From NCBI GenBank assembly GCA_030606635.1, contig JAUWGA010000131.1, positions 1-5,165 of the forward strand: 5,165 nucleotides of DNA, given 5' to 3'. The position numbers were made by a program, and so were the translations under genes. Below the pieces are notes generated by a model. It saw only the letters and a program-made list of their open reading frames with translations, was not told the DNA's origin and did not search any database. The DNA is from Methanosarcinales archaeon. GTDB taxonomy: Archaea; Halobacteriota; Methanosarcinia; Methanosarcinales; Methanogasteraceae. Every line of letters begins with the position of its first letter. The first letter of the stretch is position 1. This document shows, in pieces, positions 1 through 5,165 of the stretch.

Positions 1-39
1 CCCCGCGGTATGAAACGCTTATCAACATTTGCGGCTTAA
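1..39 (+). other. possible 3' tail of an upstream gene, unidentified
   Basis: The first bases are open in frame 1 up to a TAA at 37-39, and frame 2 ends at a TGA at 11-13. Either could be the end of a gene lying mostly outside the window. Too few codons are visible to identify a family. Frame 3 is also open and runs directly into aroA, so a longer aroA start outside the window cannot be excluded, although the ATG at 48 fits the family. Confidence 0.2.
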
Positions 40-47
40 GATATCCC

Positions 48-1313
48 ATGAACGTCTTGATTGACAGGTCAGAGATCGCAGGCACGATCCCTGCGCCGCC
101 ATCCAAGAGCTACACCCACCGGGCGATCGCAATCGCATCGCTGTCGGTCGAGTCTGAGATCGCATACCCGCTGTTATCGGCAGACACGAAAGCAACGATA
201 GCAGCAGCAAGGGCTATCGGCGCTGATGTGACCATCTCGGATAACCGACTTCTCGTGCGAGGTGTGTCGCGTCCGGTAGTGCCTGATAACGTAATCGATG
301 TCTTAAACTCAGGAACGACGCTCCGGTTCTTTACAGCGATAACATCGCTTGCACGGGGCACAAGTGTGCTGACAGGCGACGCATCCATCAGGACGCGCCC
401 GAATACCCCGCTTCTGCAGGCGCTCTCTGATCTCGGTGCGGATGCGTTCTCGACAAGGCGGGACGGTACCGCTCCGATTGTCGTGCAGGGACCGCTTGTG
501 GGCGGAAGCACACGGATCAGTGGATCCATAAGTTCGCAGTTCATATCAGCACTCCTGATCGCATGTCCTCTTGCAGAAGAGGACTCCACGATCGAGATCG
601 AGGGCGAACTGAAGTCGAGACCGTACGTCGATGTTACGCTTGAGGTGCTCTGTGAGGCAGGGATCGAGATCAGGGAGAGCGATTCAGGGTTCCTGGTAAA
701 GGGCGGTCAGAGATTTGATCTCAAGAGATACACGGTACCAGGGGATTTCTCCTCGTCGTCGTACCTGCTTGCCGCGGGCGTGCTTGTTGGCGAACACGTC
801 ACAATCCGGAATCTGTACCGGTCCGCACAGGGCGATTCCGCGATCATCCCGATTCTAAAGGAGATGGGTGCGGAGATCGCATGGGATCAGGAGAAAGGCG
901 AGGTAACGATTACGAGAAGCGATCTGCACGGCGTCACAGTCGATGTCGGTAAGACGCCTGATCTCGTGCCGACGCTTGCGGTGCTCGGAGCGTGCGCATC
1001 AGGCGAGATGCGGATCGTGAATGCGAGTCATGTCAGGTACAAGGAGACCGACCGGCTCCATGCGATGGCTGTTGAACTTACAAAGATGGGTGTCGATATC
1101 ACAGAGAAGGAGGATGAACTGGTAATCCGCGGCGGCGGGATTCATGGCACGACACTTCACGGCTGGGACGATCACAGGATCGTGATGGCGCTAACGGTCG
1201 CAGGGATGGTTGCAGGGGATACCGAGATCGATACTGCGGAATCGGTTGCGGTCTCGTATCCGGGATTCTTTGAGGAGATGGAGCTGTTGGGCATGCAGGC
1301 TAAGAAAGTTTGA
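48..1313 (+). CDS. aroA: 3-phosphoshikimate 1-carboxyvinyltransferase (EPSP synthase)
   Basis: This cytoplasmic enzyme joins phosphoenolpyruvate to shikimate 3-phosphate, the sixth step of the shikimate pathway, giving EPSP for chorismate. The 421-residue product has the normal family length. Visible motifs in order: PPSKSYTHRA with Lys20, Ser21 and Arg25; LNSGTTLRF at 86-94, the NxGT-x-R phosphate-binding loop; GDASIRTRPNTPLL at 110-123; SSQF at 162-165; PGDFSSSSYL at 231-240; PDLVP at 303-307, whose Asp304 matches a catalytic Asp; YKETDRL at 331-337 with Glu333 and Arg336; and DDHRIVMA at 374-381. The position that is Lys411 in E. coli reads Val here, just before SYPGFF. ATG 48 is chosen because homology starts almost at once. 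No Shine-Dalgarno sequence is evident, so translation may be leaderless or coupled to an upstream gene. Codons are GC-rich and ATC/GAT-rich like nadA, so it looks native. Confidence 0.96.
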   Translation: MNVLIDRSEIAGTIPAPPSKSYTHRAIAIASLSVESEIAYPLLSADTKATIAAARAIGADVTISDNRLLVRGVSRPVVPDNVIDVLNSGTTLRFFTAITSLARGTSVLTGDASIRTRPNTPLLQALSDLGADAFSTRRDGTAPIVVQGPLVGGSTRISGSISSQFISALLIACPLAEEDSTIEIEGELKSRPYVDVTLEVLCEAGIEIRESDSGFLVKGGQRFDLKRYTVPGDFSSSSYLLAAGVLVGEHVTIRNLYRSAQGDSAIIPILKEMGAEIAWDQEKGEVTITRSDLHGVTVDVGKTPDLVPTLAVLGACASGEMRIVNASHVRYKETDRLHAMAVELTKMGVDITEKEDELVIRGGGIHGTTLHGWDDHRIVMALTVAGMVAGDTEIDTAESVAVSYPGFFEEMELLGMQAKKV

Positions 1314-1382
1314 GTGCGGATTTAATCCCATCGAACGCCTTCGCTTGTAATTTCCATCCTGAAACTAAAACGGAGGGCGAGA

Positions 1383-1842
1383 ATGTCGCTACATTTGGCG
1401 TTGCAGAGAAAATATCGGGACAAAAAATGATGAAATAATAAATACACTTGTTATAGATTTAGTTGAAAATAGCTATGGTCAAAACTGCATTTCGTATTCA
1501 AAAGAAATTTCAGAATCTGTAAGGGATTACAAAGATTTCAATTATAGCTGTATTTATCATAATGAGAGATTATTATCTGAAAAAGAGAAGATTGAAACTA
1601 TGTACAAAATAATTTATAAAAAATTTTTAGAAGACCGCGAATGTGAAGATAGAGCTTCTAAAATATATCAGCATTTTATGGATGTGGATTGGATTAGCAA
1701 AGAATACTTTGAAAATTCTTCCCCTGCAGAACAGGTGAGGGATTATATAGCGGGCATGACCGATAGATATTTTGAACGTGTGTTCAAAGAGATTATGCTT
1801 CCCAAAAGAGTCACAACATTCACAAGCAATGGAGGGCTGTGA
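1383..1842 (+). pseudogene. dGTPase-like HD phosphohydrolase, C-terminal remnant (5'-truncated, frame-disrupted)
   Basis: Intact relatives are roughly 350-450 residue HD-domain triphosphohydrolases that cut dNTPs to deoxynucleosides plus triphosphate. Only the C-terminal part is here. Frame 1 is open from 1369 to a TGA at 1840-1842 and reads IINTLVIDLVENS early on, and SPAEQVRDYIAGMTDRYF near the end (1720-1773). The second stretch matches the conserved (C/R)DYIAGMTDRY signature of the dGTPase family. The HD metal-binding region is absent, and frame 1 has no ATG, GTG or TTG before 1600, which lies inside the homologous part. A GGAGGG (1372-1377) correctly precedes an ATG at 1383 in frame 3, giving about 15 codons that end at TGA 1428 after a run of six A (1422-1427). 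With five A the reading would pass smoothly into frame 1. So the locus is both truncated and frameshifted. An 80-residue product from ATG 1600 is possible but would lack the active site. I am confident of the family and less sure of the exact 5' limit. Confidence 0.72.
1831..1836 (+). promoter_or_regulatory. Shine-Dalgarno sequence of the deoxyribosyltransferase gene
   Basis: GGAGGG lies inside the last codons of the dGTPase remnant. It is 11 bases before ATG 1848 and only 2 bases before GTG 1839. The GTG spacing is too short for normal initiation and the ATG spacing is somewhat long, so the ATG is favoured. The overlap with the upstream reading frame suggests the two genes were once translated as a coupled pair. 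Confidence 0.55.
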
Positions 1843-1847
1843 TACGC

Positions 1848-2276
1848 ATGTCAAGAATATATGTAGCAGGTCCGTTATTTTCGGAAGCTGAAAAACGGTA
1901 TAACGAGTATTTGAGTAAATGTCTCGAAGATATGGGTTTTGAGACATTTCTGCCACAGCGGGATGGTTACGAGTTATCCGAATTAGTGGCAAATGGTGAC
2001 TCCGAATCATTTGCTATGGGTAAAATTTTTAAGCGGGACATTAGTGAAATTCAAAAATCGGATATTGTGGTTTTTGTTATGGATGGTAGAGTTCCGGATG
2101 ACGGGGCATGTGTTGAGATCGGGTACGCTTATGCTATGGGGAAAGAATGTATTGGTCTTAAAACGGACCCAAGAACACTTATGTCAGACCTAGATAACCC
2201 TATGATTTTGGGTGCTCTGAAGGACAGAATTGCAAGAAATCTCAAAGAACTAGAAGATTTTCTTATCTCACCTTAA
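1848..2276 (+). CDS. nucleoside 2-deoxyribosyltransferase family protein
   Basis: Members of this family (Nuc_deoxyrib_tr) move 2-deoxyribose between nucleobases or hydrolyse the N-glycosidic bond of deoxynucleosides or their monophosphates. The 142-residue product has the usual length and a single alpha/beta domain. The N-terminal IYVAGPLFSEAEK is the glycine-bearing first strand and loop. FLPQRDG follows at 34-40, then KSDIVVFVMDG at 70-80, and DDGACVEIGYAYAMG at 84-98. Glu90 in that last motif corresponds to the nucleophilic glutamate of the family, and Asp79 and Asp85 are likely substrate contacts. ATG 1848 is preferred to GTG 1839 because of Shine-Dalgarno spacing and because it adds nothing before the first strand. 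The stop of the dGTPase remnant (1840-1842) overlaps the GTG. Codon usage is AT-rich, unlike the flanking genes. Whether it acts as transferase, salvage enzyme or nucleotide hydrolase cannot be decided from sequence alone. Confidence 0.88.
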   Translation: MSRIYVAGPLFSEAEKRYNEYLSKCLEDMGFETFLPQRDGYELSELVANGDSESFAMGKIFKRDISEIQKSDIVVFVMDGRVPDDGACVEIGYAYAMGKECIGLKTDPRTLMSDLDNPMILGALKDRIARNLKELEDFLISP

Positions 2277-2421
2277 GGAGCAGCGCATAAATAAGTTGGA
2301 AAAAATCAACTCCTGTGATGTATTGCTTCCTTTGGTCGCAACGTCGTATATGCTAGAAACGATAACCAAAATCCGCGCCGCCCTCGGCAAATGCATACTT
2401 GCCAGACCTCCAACCCGCGGA

Positions 2422-2445
2422 TGCCTCGGACTTTCAGCCGAGGTG
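2422..2445 (+). other. imperfect hairpin with bulged A in the 2277-2501 gap
   Basis: CCTCGG (2424-2429) pairs with CCGAGG (2438-2443). Inside, CT (2431-2432) pairs with AG (2436-2437) around a TTC loop, leaving A2430 bulged. Two G-T wobbles extend the base outward. No T tract follows on either strand, so it is not an intrinsic terminator. A stem with a CTTTCAG-type tip and one extrahelical base resembles the terminal hairpins of IS200/IS605 elements, but no transposase or TnpB gene is identifiable next to it. The rest of the 225-base gap between the deoxyribosyltransferase and hps genes shows no gene I can support. Confidence 0.4.
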
Positions 2446-2501
2446 GAGCGACGGGGGATCGAAGAATCTACAGGATATTGAACATATCCAAACAAACTCC
2501 A

Positions 2502-3815
2502 TCATAATACCTTCTCCCACTTCGCAAGATCCAGAACCTCTGAAAGCGACTTCCCGCGCTCTATCTCCGATTTTATCCGAAGTTCAGTCTTGTAAACCTC
2601 TTTTGCACGCCTTGCAATCTCATAAGCCCGCTCCTTCGGAATTGCCACCACACCGCTGTCATCACCAACAATATAGTCGCCATCCCGCACAACCTGCCCG
2701 CCACATACAATCTCCGCGCCGATCTCCCCATATCCCTTCGGCTCGCCCGCGTTCGGGACGATCGCACATGCAAACAGAGGGTAATCAAGCTTCCTGATCT
2801 CATCCACATCTCTTACAGCACCATCGATCACGACGCCCTCGATCTTCCGGTTCATGCAACTGAGCGTCGCAAGTCCGCCCCATGGCGCAACATCCGCACG
2901 CCCATTGTCGATCACGATTACATTGCCTGTGCCAGCGCGGTCGATCGCCTCAACAGGCTTTGCCCAGTCCCCTGGAAGCGTCCGGACCGTGATCGCCCTC
3001 CCAACGATCTTGTGACCGGCGCATATCGGCAGGATCCCTTTCATCGCGCCTTTGCGGTGCATCGCATCCGAGATGTTCGGCGTCGATACAACTCTCAACA
3101 GTTCGATCACCGCCTTATCGGACGGCTGTTTTCTGGCGGGATATGTGGATTCTGCGGACCCTTCCTGCGCTGATCCGCGATCGATGGCGTGGCGGATCTC
3201 CCCTGCCGAGGAAGCGACGTTGTCAGAACGCGTGATCGCACCGCCAACTATGATGACATCGGCACCGAGAGACGCGGCTTTGGCGGCATCCCCTGAATCG
3301 AGACCACCGGCAACCGCAACCTCAACCTCGATTCCCACCGCATCTGCCACTTCTTTGAGGACTGTGAGCGCATCCATGCCCTTCATCTGCTGATCGATCC
3401 CGGTATGGACGCAGATGCATTCGATCCCGAGTTCTTCGAGTTTCTTTGCGCGATTTATCGGATCATCCACAGATAAGAGGTCAGCCATCAGCGCTACGCC
3501 GTACTTTCTCGCAGAACGCACTGCATCCTCGATCGTTGAGTCATCAGCACCCCCGAGGATGGCGACGATGTCAGCGCCTGATTTTGCAGCCATCTCGACC
3601 TCGAGCGCTCCTGTATCCATCGTCTTCATGTCAGCGACGATACCATGATCCGGAAACGCTTTCCTAAGCGCACGCACCGCAGCCATGCCCTCGCTCTTGA
3701 CAAGCGGGGTTCCCACCTCGATTAAGTCTATGTACTCGGCGGCTTCCTCTGCAATCCGGATCGCACGGTCGATCCCCAGCAGGTCGAGCGCGAGCTGGAG
3801 TTTCTTGCGTGACAT
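2502..3815 (-). CDS. hps: 3-hexulose-6-phosphate synthase fused to RraA-like domain
   Basis: The N-terminal half (about 1-212) is a TIM-barrel 3-hexulose-6-phosphate synthase of the OMP decarboxylase superfamily. It condenses formaldehyde with ribulose 5-phosphate or runs in reverse. In archaea the reverse direction can supply ribulose 5-phosphate when the oxidative pentose pathway is absent. Motifs: LALDL with Asp11, EVGTPL with Glu33, the DMKTMD signature at 62-67 (Asp62, Lys64, Asp67), CVHTGID with His137, AGGLD at 169-173 and GGAITRS at 191-197. A polar linker of about 20 residues follows. The C-terminal half (about 233-437) is an RraA/HMG-CHA aldolase-like domain with STPNISDAM at 244-252, GDWAKPVEAIDRA at 282-294, GGLATL at 313-318 and DGAVRD at 331-336, whose Arg335-Asp336 matches the substrate/metal site. 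Both halves look intact. Archaea lack a known RNase E partner, so the second domain is more likely an enzyme than an RNase regulator. It is transcribed divergently from nadA. Confidence 0.93.
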   Translation of the reverse strand: MSRKKLQLALDLLGIDRAIRIAEEAAEYIDLIEVGTPLVKSEGMAAVRALRKAFPDHGIVADMKTMDTGALEVEMAAKSGADIVAILGGADDSTIEDAVRSARKYGVALMADLLSVDDPINRAKKLEELGIECICVHTGIDQQMKGMDALTVLKEVADAVGIEVEVAVAGGLDSGDAAKAASLGADVIIVGGAITRSDNVASSAGEIRHAIDRGSAQEGSAESTYPARKQPSDKAVIELLRVVSTPNISDAMHRKGAMKGILPICAGHKIVGRAITVRTLPGDWAKPVEAIDRAGTGNVIVIDNGRADVAPWGGLATLSCMNRKIEGVVIDGAVRDVDEIRKLDYPLFACAIVPNAGEPKGYGEIGAEIVCGGQVVRDGDYIVGDDSGVVAIPKERAYEIARRAKEVYKTELRIKSEIERGKSLSEVLDLAKWEKVL

Positions 3816-3840
3816 AGCTTATTCTGGGGCGCGGGAGGGG

Positions 3841-3850
3841 ATAAAGTATA
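3841..3850 (-). promoter_or_regulatory. TATA-like box of the hps fusion gene
   Basis: On the minus strand this reads TATACTTTAT, centred about 30 bases before the ATG at 3815. There is no Shine-Dalgarno sequence between it and the start. This spacing predicts transcription beginning at or within a few bases of the start codon, that is, a leaderless or nearly leaderless mRNA, common in archaea. Confidence 0.5.
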
Positions 3851-3861
3851 TCCTGCATGAA

Positions 3862-3894
3862 GGGCGGATTTTTGGAGAGTGCCCCGTACCGCCC
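3862..3894. repeat. inverted repeat between divergent promoters
   Basis: GGGCGG (3862-3867) and CCGCCC (3889-3894) are perfect inverted arms separated by 21 bases, ending 7 bases before the nadA TATA-like box. The position suits an operator or a spacer element, but six-base GC-rich arms can arise by chance. Confidence 0.25.
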
Positions 3895-3901
3895 GCATCG
3901 A

Positions 3902-3908
3902 TTTATAA
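3902..3908 (+). promoter_or_regulatory. TATA-like box of nadA
   Basis: TTTATAA is centred about 27 bases before the ATG at 3932, the distance expected between an archaeal TATA box and the transcription start. That ATG is where NadA homology begins and has no Shine-Dalgarno sequence, so the box supports a leaderless transcript starting there. Confidence 0.5.
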
Positions 3909-3931
3909 CGATGTACACCAAAAATAGCGGC

Positions 3932-4834
3932 ATGATCGAAAAAATCCTGAAGCTGAAACAGGAAAGAAATGCAGTTATCCTTGCTCATAACTACGAGCGT
4001 CCTGAGATTCAGGATATTGCTGACTTCGTTGGTGATTCGCTCGCGTTGAGCATTATAGCGTCCCAGACCGATGCTGATGTGATCCTCTTCTGCGGCGTCG
4101 ATTTCATGGCGGAATCCGCAGCCATTCTGAGCCCTGATAAGACCGTCCTGATCCCTGATAGAGATGCCAAATGCCCGATGGCTGCAATGATCACGGAGCA
4201 GGAACTGATAGAGATGAAGCAGATGCATCCGGATGCCTGTGTGGTCTGCTATGTGAACACGAGCGCGGCAGTGAAGGCAGAGAGCGACATCTGCTGCACG
4301 TCGGCAAACGCTGTCGAGGTCGTTGAGTCGCTTGACTGCGATGAAATCATCTTCGTGCCTGATAAGAATCTTGCGCTCTATGCTGCCAGATTCACAGAGA
4401 AGAAGATCATACCGTGGGACGGATACTGCCCAACGCACCACCAGATACTCCCGTACGATATCATGACTGCGAAGAAGAAGCATCCGGACGCGGAGGTGCT
4501 CGTACATCCTGAGTGCAGACCAGAGGTGATCGATCTTGCGGATGGTGTGTACAGCACCGGAGGGATGGTCCAGCATGCCAGGGATTCGCGTTCTGATGAG
4601 TTCATCATCGGCACAGAGTCGGGGATGCTGCACCGGCTGGAGAAGGACGTTCCATCGAAACGGTTCTATGCGGTCTCTGATTACACGATCTGCCCTGCCA
4701 TGAAGATGATCTCACTTTCAGAGGTGGCTAGTTCACTTGAGAATCTTGAATACGTGGTTACCGTACCTGATGATGTGCAGAAGAAGGCGAAGGATGCGCT
4801 CGACCGGATGATCGATGTCAAGAGGAGGCGTTGA
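3932..4834 (+). CDS. nadA: quinolinate synthase NadA
   Basis: NadA condenses iminoaspartate with dihydroxyacetone phosphate to quinolinate in de novo NAD synthesis. It is a cytoplasmic, oxygen-sensitive [4Fe-4S] enzyme. From ATG 3932 the product has 300 residues, the usual length of the archaeal/thermophilic form. It opens with AVILAHNYERPEIQD at 14-28, then FVGDSLALS at 32-40. The three cluster ligands expected for the family are present: Cys81 in KCPMA, Cys166 in GYCPTHH and Cys254 in CPAM. Other conserved pieces are CYVNTSAAVK at 106-115, VHPEC at 191-195 and YSTGGM at 207-212. Earlier in-frame ATGs at 3857 and 3911 would add an unconserved arginine/proline-containing tail, and a TATA-like box lies between them and 3932, so 3932 is preferred; 3911 is the main alternative. 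The partner genes nadB/nadX and nadC are not in the window. The stop codon is immediately followed by the prenyltransferase start. Confidence 0.96.
   Translation: MIEKILKLKQERNAVILAHNYERPEIQDIADFVGDSLALSIIASQTDADVILFCGVDFMAESAAILSPDKTVLIPDRDAKCPMAAMITEQELIEMKQMHPDACVVCYVNTSAAVKAESDICCTSANAVEVVESLDCDEIIFVPDKNLALYAARFTEKKIIPWDGYCPTHHQILPYDIMTAKKKHPDAEVLVHPECRPEVIDLADGVYSTGGMVQHARDSRSDEFIIGTESGMLHRLEKDVPSKRFYAVSDYTICPAMKMISLSEVASSLENLEYVVTVPDDVQKKAKDALDRMIDVKRRR
4824..4828 (+). promoter_or_regulatory. Shine-Dalgarno sequence inside the nadA 3' end
   Basis: GGAGG within the terminal arginine codons of nadA lies 6 bases before TTG 4835. The spacing is ideal and decides the start of the prenyltransferase gene, implying that it is translated from the nadA mRNA. 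Confidence 0.65.
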
Positions 4835-5165
4835 TTGCTCAGGTTGCTCCGCATCGGCAACTGCACGATGGCTGGCTTTGCAGCCGTCGTCGGTGCAGGA
4901 ATCGTCTGCGGCATAACAGAGATACCGGCTTTGGGGGCGATGCTTCTATTCTCTTTATTCACTTCTGTCTTTCTGATAACAGGCGCAGGAAACACGATCA
5001 ATGATTATTTCGATGCGGACATCGATGCGATCAACAAGCCGATGCGCCCGATACCCTCGGGGCGGGTGAGCAGGAATGCGGCACTGTATCTCTCGCTCCT
5101 ACTCTTCGGACTCGGCATCGCATTAGCATACACCATCAACATCATCTGCTTCGCAATCGCTCTTG
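4835..5165 (+). CDS. UbiA-family prenyltransferase, probable digeranylgeranylglyceryl phosphate synthase (3' end outside window)
   Basis: This integral membrane enzyme would add the second geranylgeranyl chain to geranylgeranylglyceryl phosphate, building archaeal ether lipids. The 110 visible residues begin MLRLLRIGNCTMAGF, close to the start of archaeal members. Hydrophobic segments lie at about 13-28, 32-50 and 83-110. The first Asp-rich motif is NDYFDADID at 56-64, matching NDxxDxxxD that binds Mg-diphosphate, and it is followed by PMRPIPSGR at 69-77, typical of this branch of the UbiA family. The second Asp-rich motif is beyond the window. The TTG start is supported by the GGAGG 6 bases upstream and by the in-frame nadA stop (4832-4834) directly before it; TTG 4844 is the alternative. 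UbiA relatives that make quinones or hemes cannot be fully excluded, but the N-terminus and context favour the lipid enzyme. Confidence 0.88.
   Translation, partial: MLRLLRIGNCTMAGFAAVVGAGIVCGITEIPALGAMLLFSLFTSVFLITGAGNTINDYFDADIDAINKPMRPIPSGRVSRNAALYLSLLLFGLGIALAYTINIICFAIAL

Larger units (their letters stand above)
1383..2276 (+). other. AT-rich, GATC-poor island, probably acquired DNA
   Basis: Composition changes sharply just after aroA and returns after the deoxyribosyltransferase gene. By hand count, the line at 1501-1560 has 15 G+C in 60 bases and 2041-2100 has 21 in 60, whereas 661-720 inside aroA has 32 in 60. The tetramer GATC occurs about 22 times in aroA and about 25 times in the hps fusion gene, but I find it only once between 1383 and 2276. 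The island holds a broken dGTPase-like gene and an intact deoxyribosyltransferase gene. No transposase, tRNA or clear boundary repeats are visible. Confidence 0.6.

Noticed and set aside
1382..1395. AATGT-CGCT-ACATT small palindrome at the island start
   Set aside because: Five-base AT-rich stem with no second copy or functional context; likely chance.
2422..2445. Intrinsic terminator for the convergent genes
   Set aside because: The stem is not followed by a T tract on either strand.
2399..2460. tRNA-like stem at the 2422-2445 hairpin
   Set aside because: No seven-base anticodon loop, no consensus T-arm (GGTTCRA) and no acceptor pairing could be built around it.
2296..2481. Small TTG-start open frame of 61 codons after the deoxyribosyltransferase gene
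   Set aside because: No Shine-Dalgarno sequence, no recognisable motif, and the other two frames are also open over much of the same GC-rich stretch, so openness is not informative.
2316..2506. TnpB C-terminal remnant in frame 3 upstream of the hairpin
   Set aside because: The frame is open but lacks the zinc-ribbon cysteines or catalytic motifs of TnpB, so it cannot be called from sequence alone.
3857..3931. Longer nadA start at ATG 3857 or 3911
   Set aside because: The extra residues do not resemble NadA, the TATA-like box at 3902-3908 would lie inside the coding region for the 3857 start, and NadA homology begins at 3932.
3728..4633. Long minus-strand open frame opposite nadA
   Set aside because: It is a shadow frame of nadA and the hps 5' end; its translation is rich in Arg, His and Cys with no domain, while nadA in the other strand is complete and motif-perfect.

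Overview
The window reads as chromosomal DNA of a euryarchaeon, probably a methanogen or ANME-like relative. Three things support this: an archaeal-type EPSP synthase, a prenyltransferase of the archaeal ether-lipid pathway, and a hexulose-6-phosphate synthase fused to an RraA domain, a fusion known from methanogenic archaea. Two start codons also sit about 27-30 bases downstream of TATA-like boxes with no Shine-Dalgarno sequence, as expected for leaderless archaeal mRNAs. Genus cannot be fixed from this window.

Layout. Bases 48-1313 (+) carry aroA, preceded by 47 bases that may hold the tail of another gene. Bases 1383-2276 (+) form an AT-rich island. It has the 5'-truncated, frame-disrupted C-terminal part of a dGTPase-like HD phosphohydrolase, followed by an intact nucleoside 2-deoxyribosyltransferase-family gene whose possible GTG start overlaps the dGTPase stop. 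Bases 2277-2501 are non-coding as far as I can tell and contain an imperfect hairpin. Bases 2502-3815 (-) encode the Hps-RraA fusion, convergent with the island. A 116-base divergent intergenic region (3816-3931) holds one TATA-like box for each direction and an inverted repeat. Bases 3932-4834 (+) encode quinolinate synthase NadA. A UbiA-family prenyltransferase (probable digeranylgeranylglyceryl phosphate synthase) starts at TTG 4835, directly after the nadA stop, and runs off the window at 5165.

Function. The native genes are housekeeping: aromatic amino acid synthesis (aroA), ribulose phosphate/formaldehyde chemistry (Hps), NAD synthesis (nadA) and membrane lipid synthesis (UbiA). Only nadA and the prenyltransferase look co-transcribed.

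The unusual part is the island. Its base composition and its very low GATC frequency contrast with both flanks, so it looks imported and partly decayed. The two island genes belong to one theme, deoxynucleotide breakdown or salvage, and the surviving intact partner is the deoxyribosyltransferase. I did not find a convincing new multi-gene system. The dGTPase/deoxyribosyltransferase remnant is the best lead.
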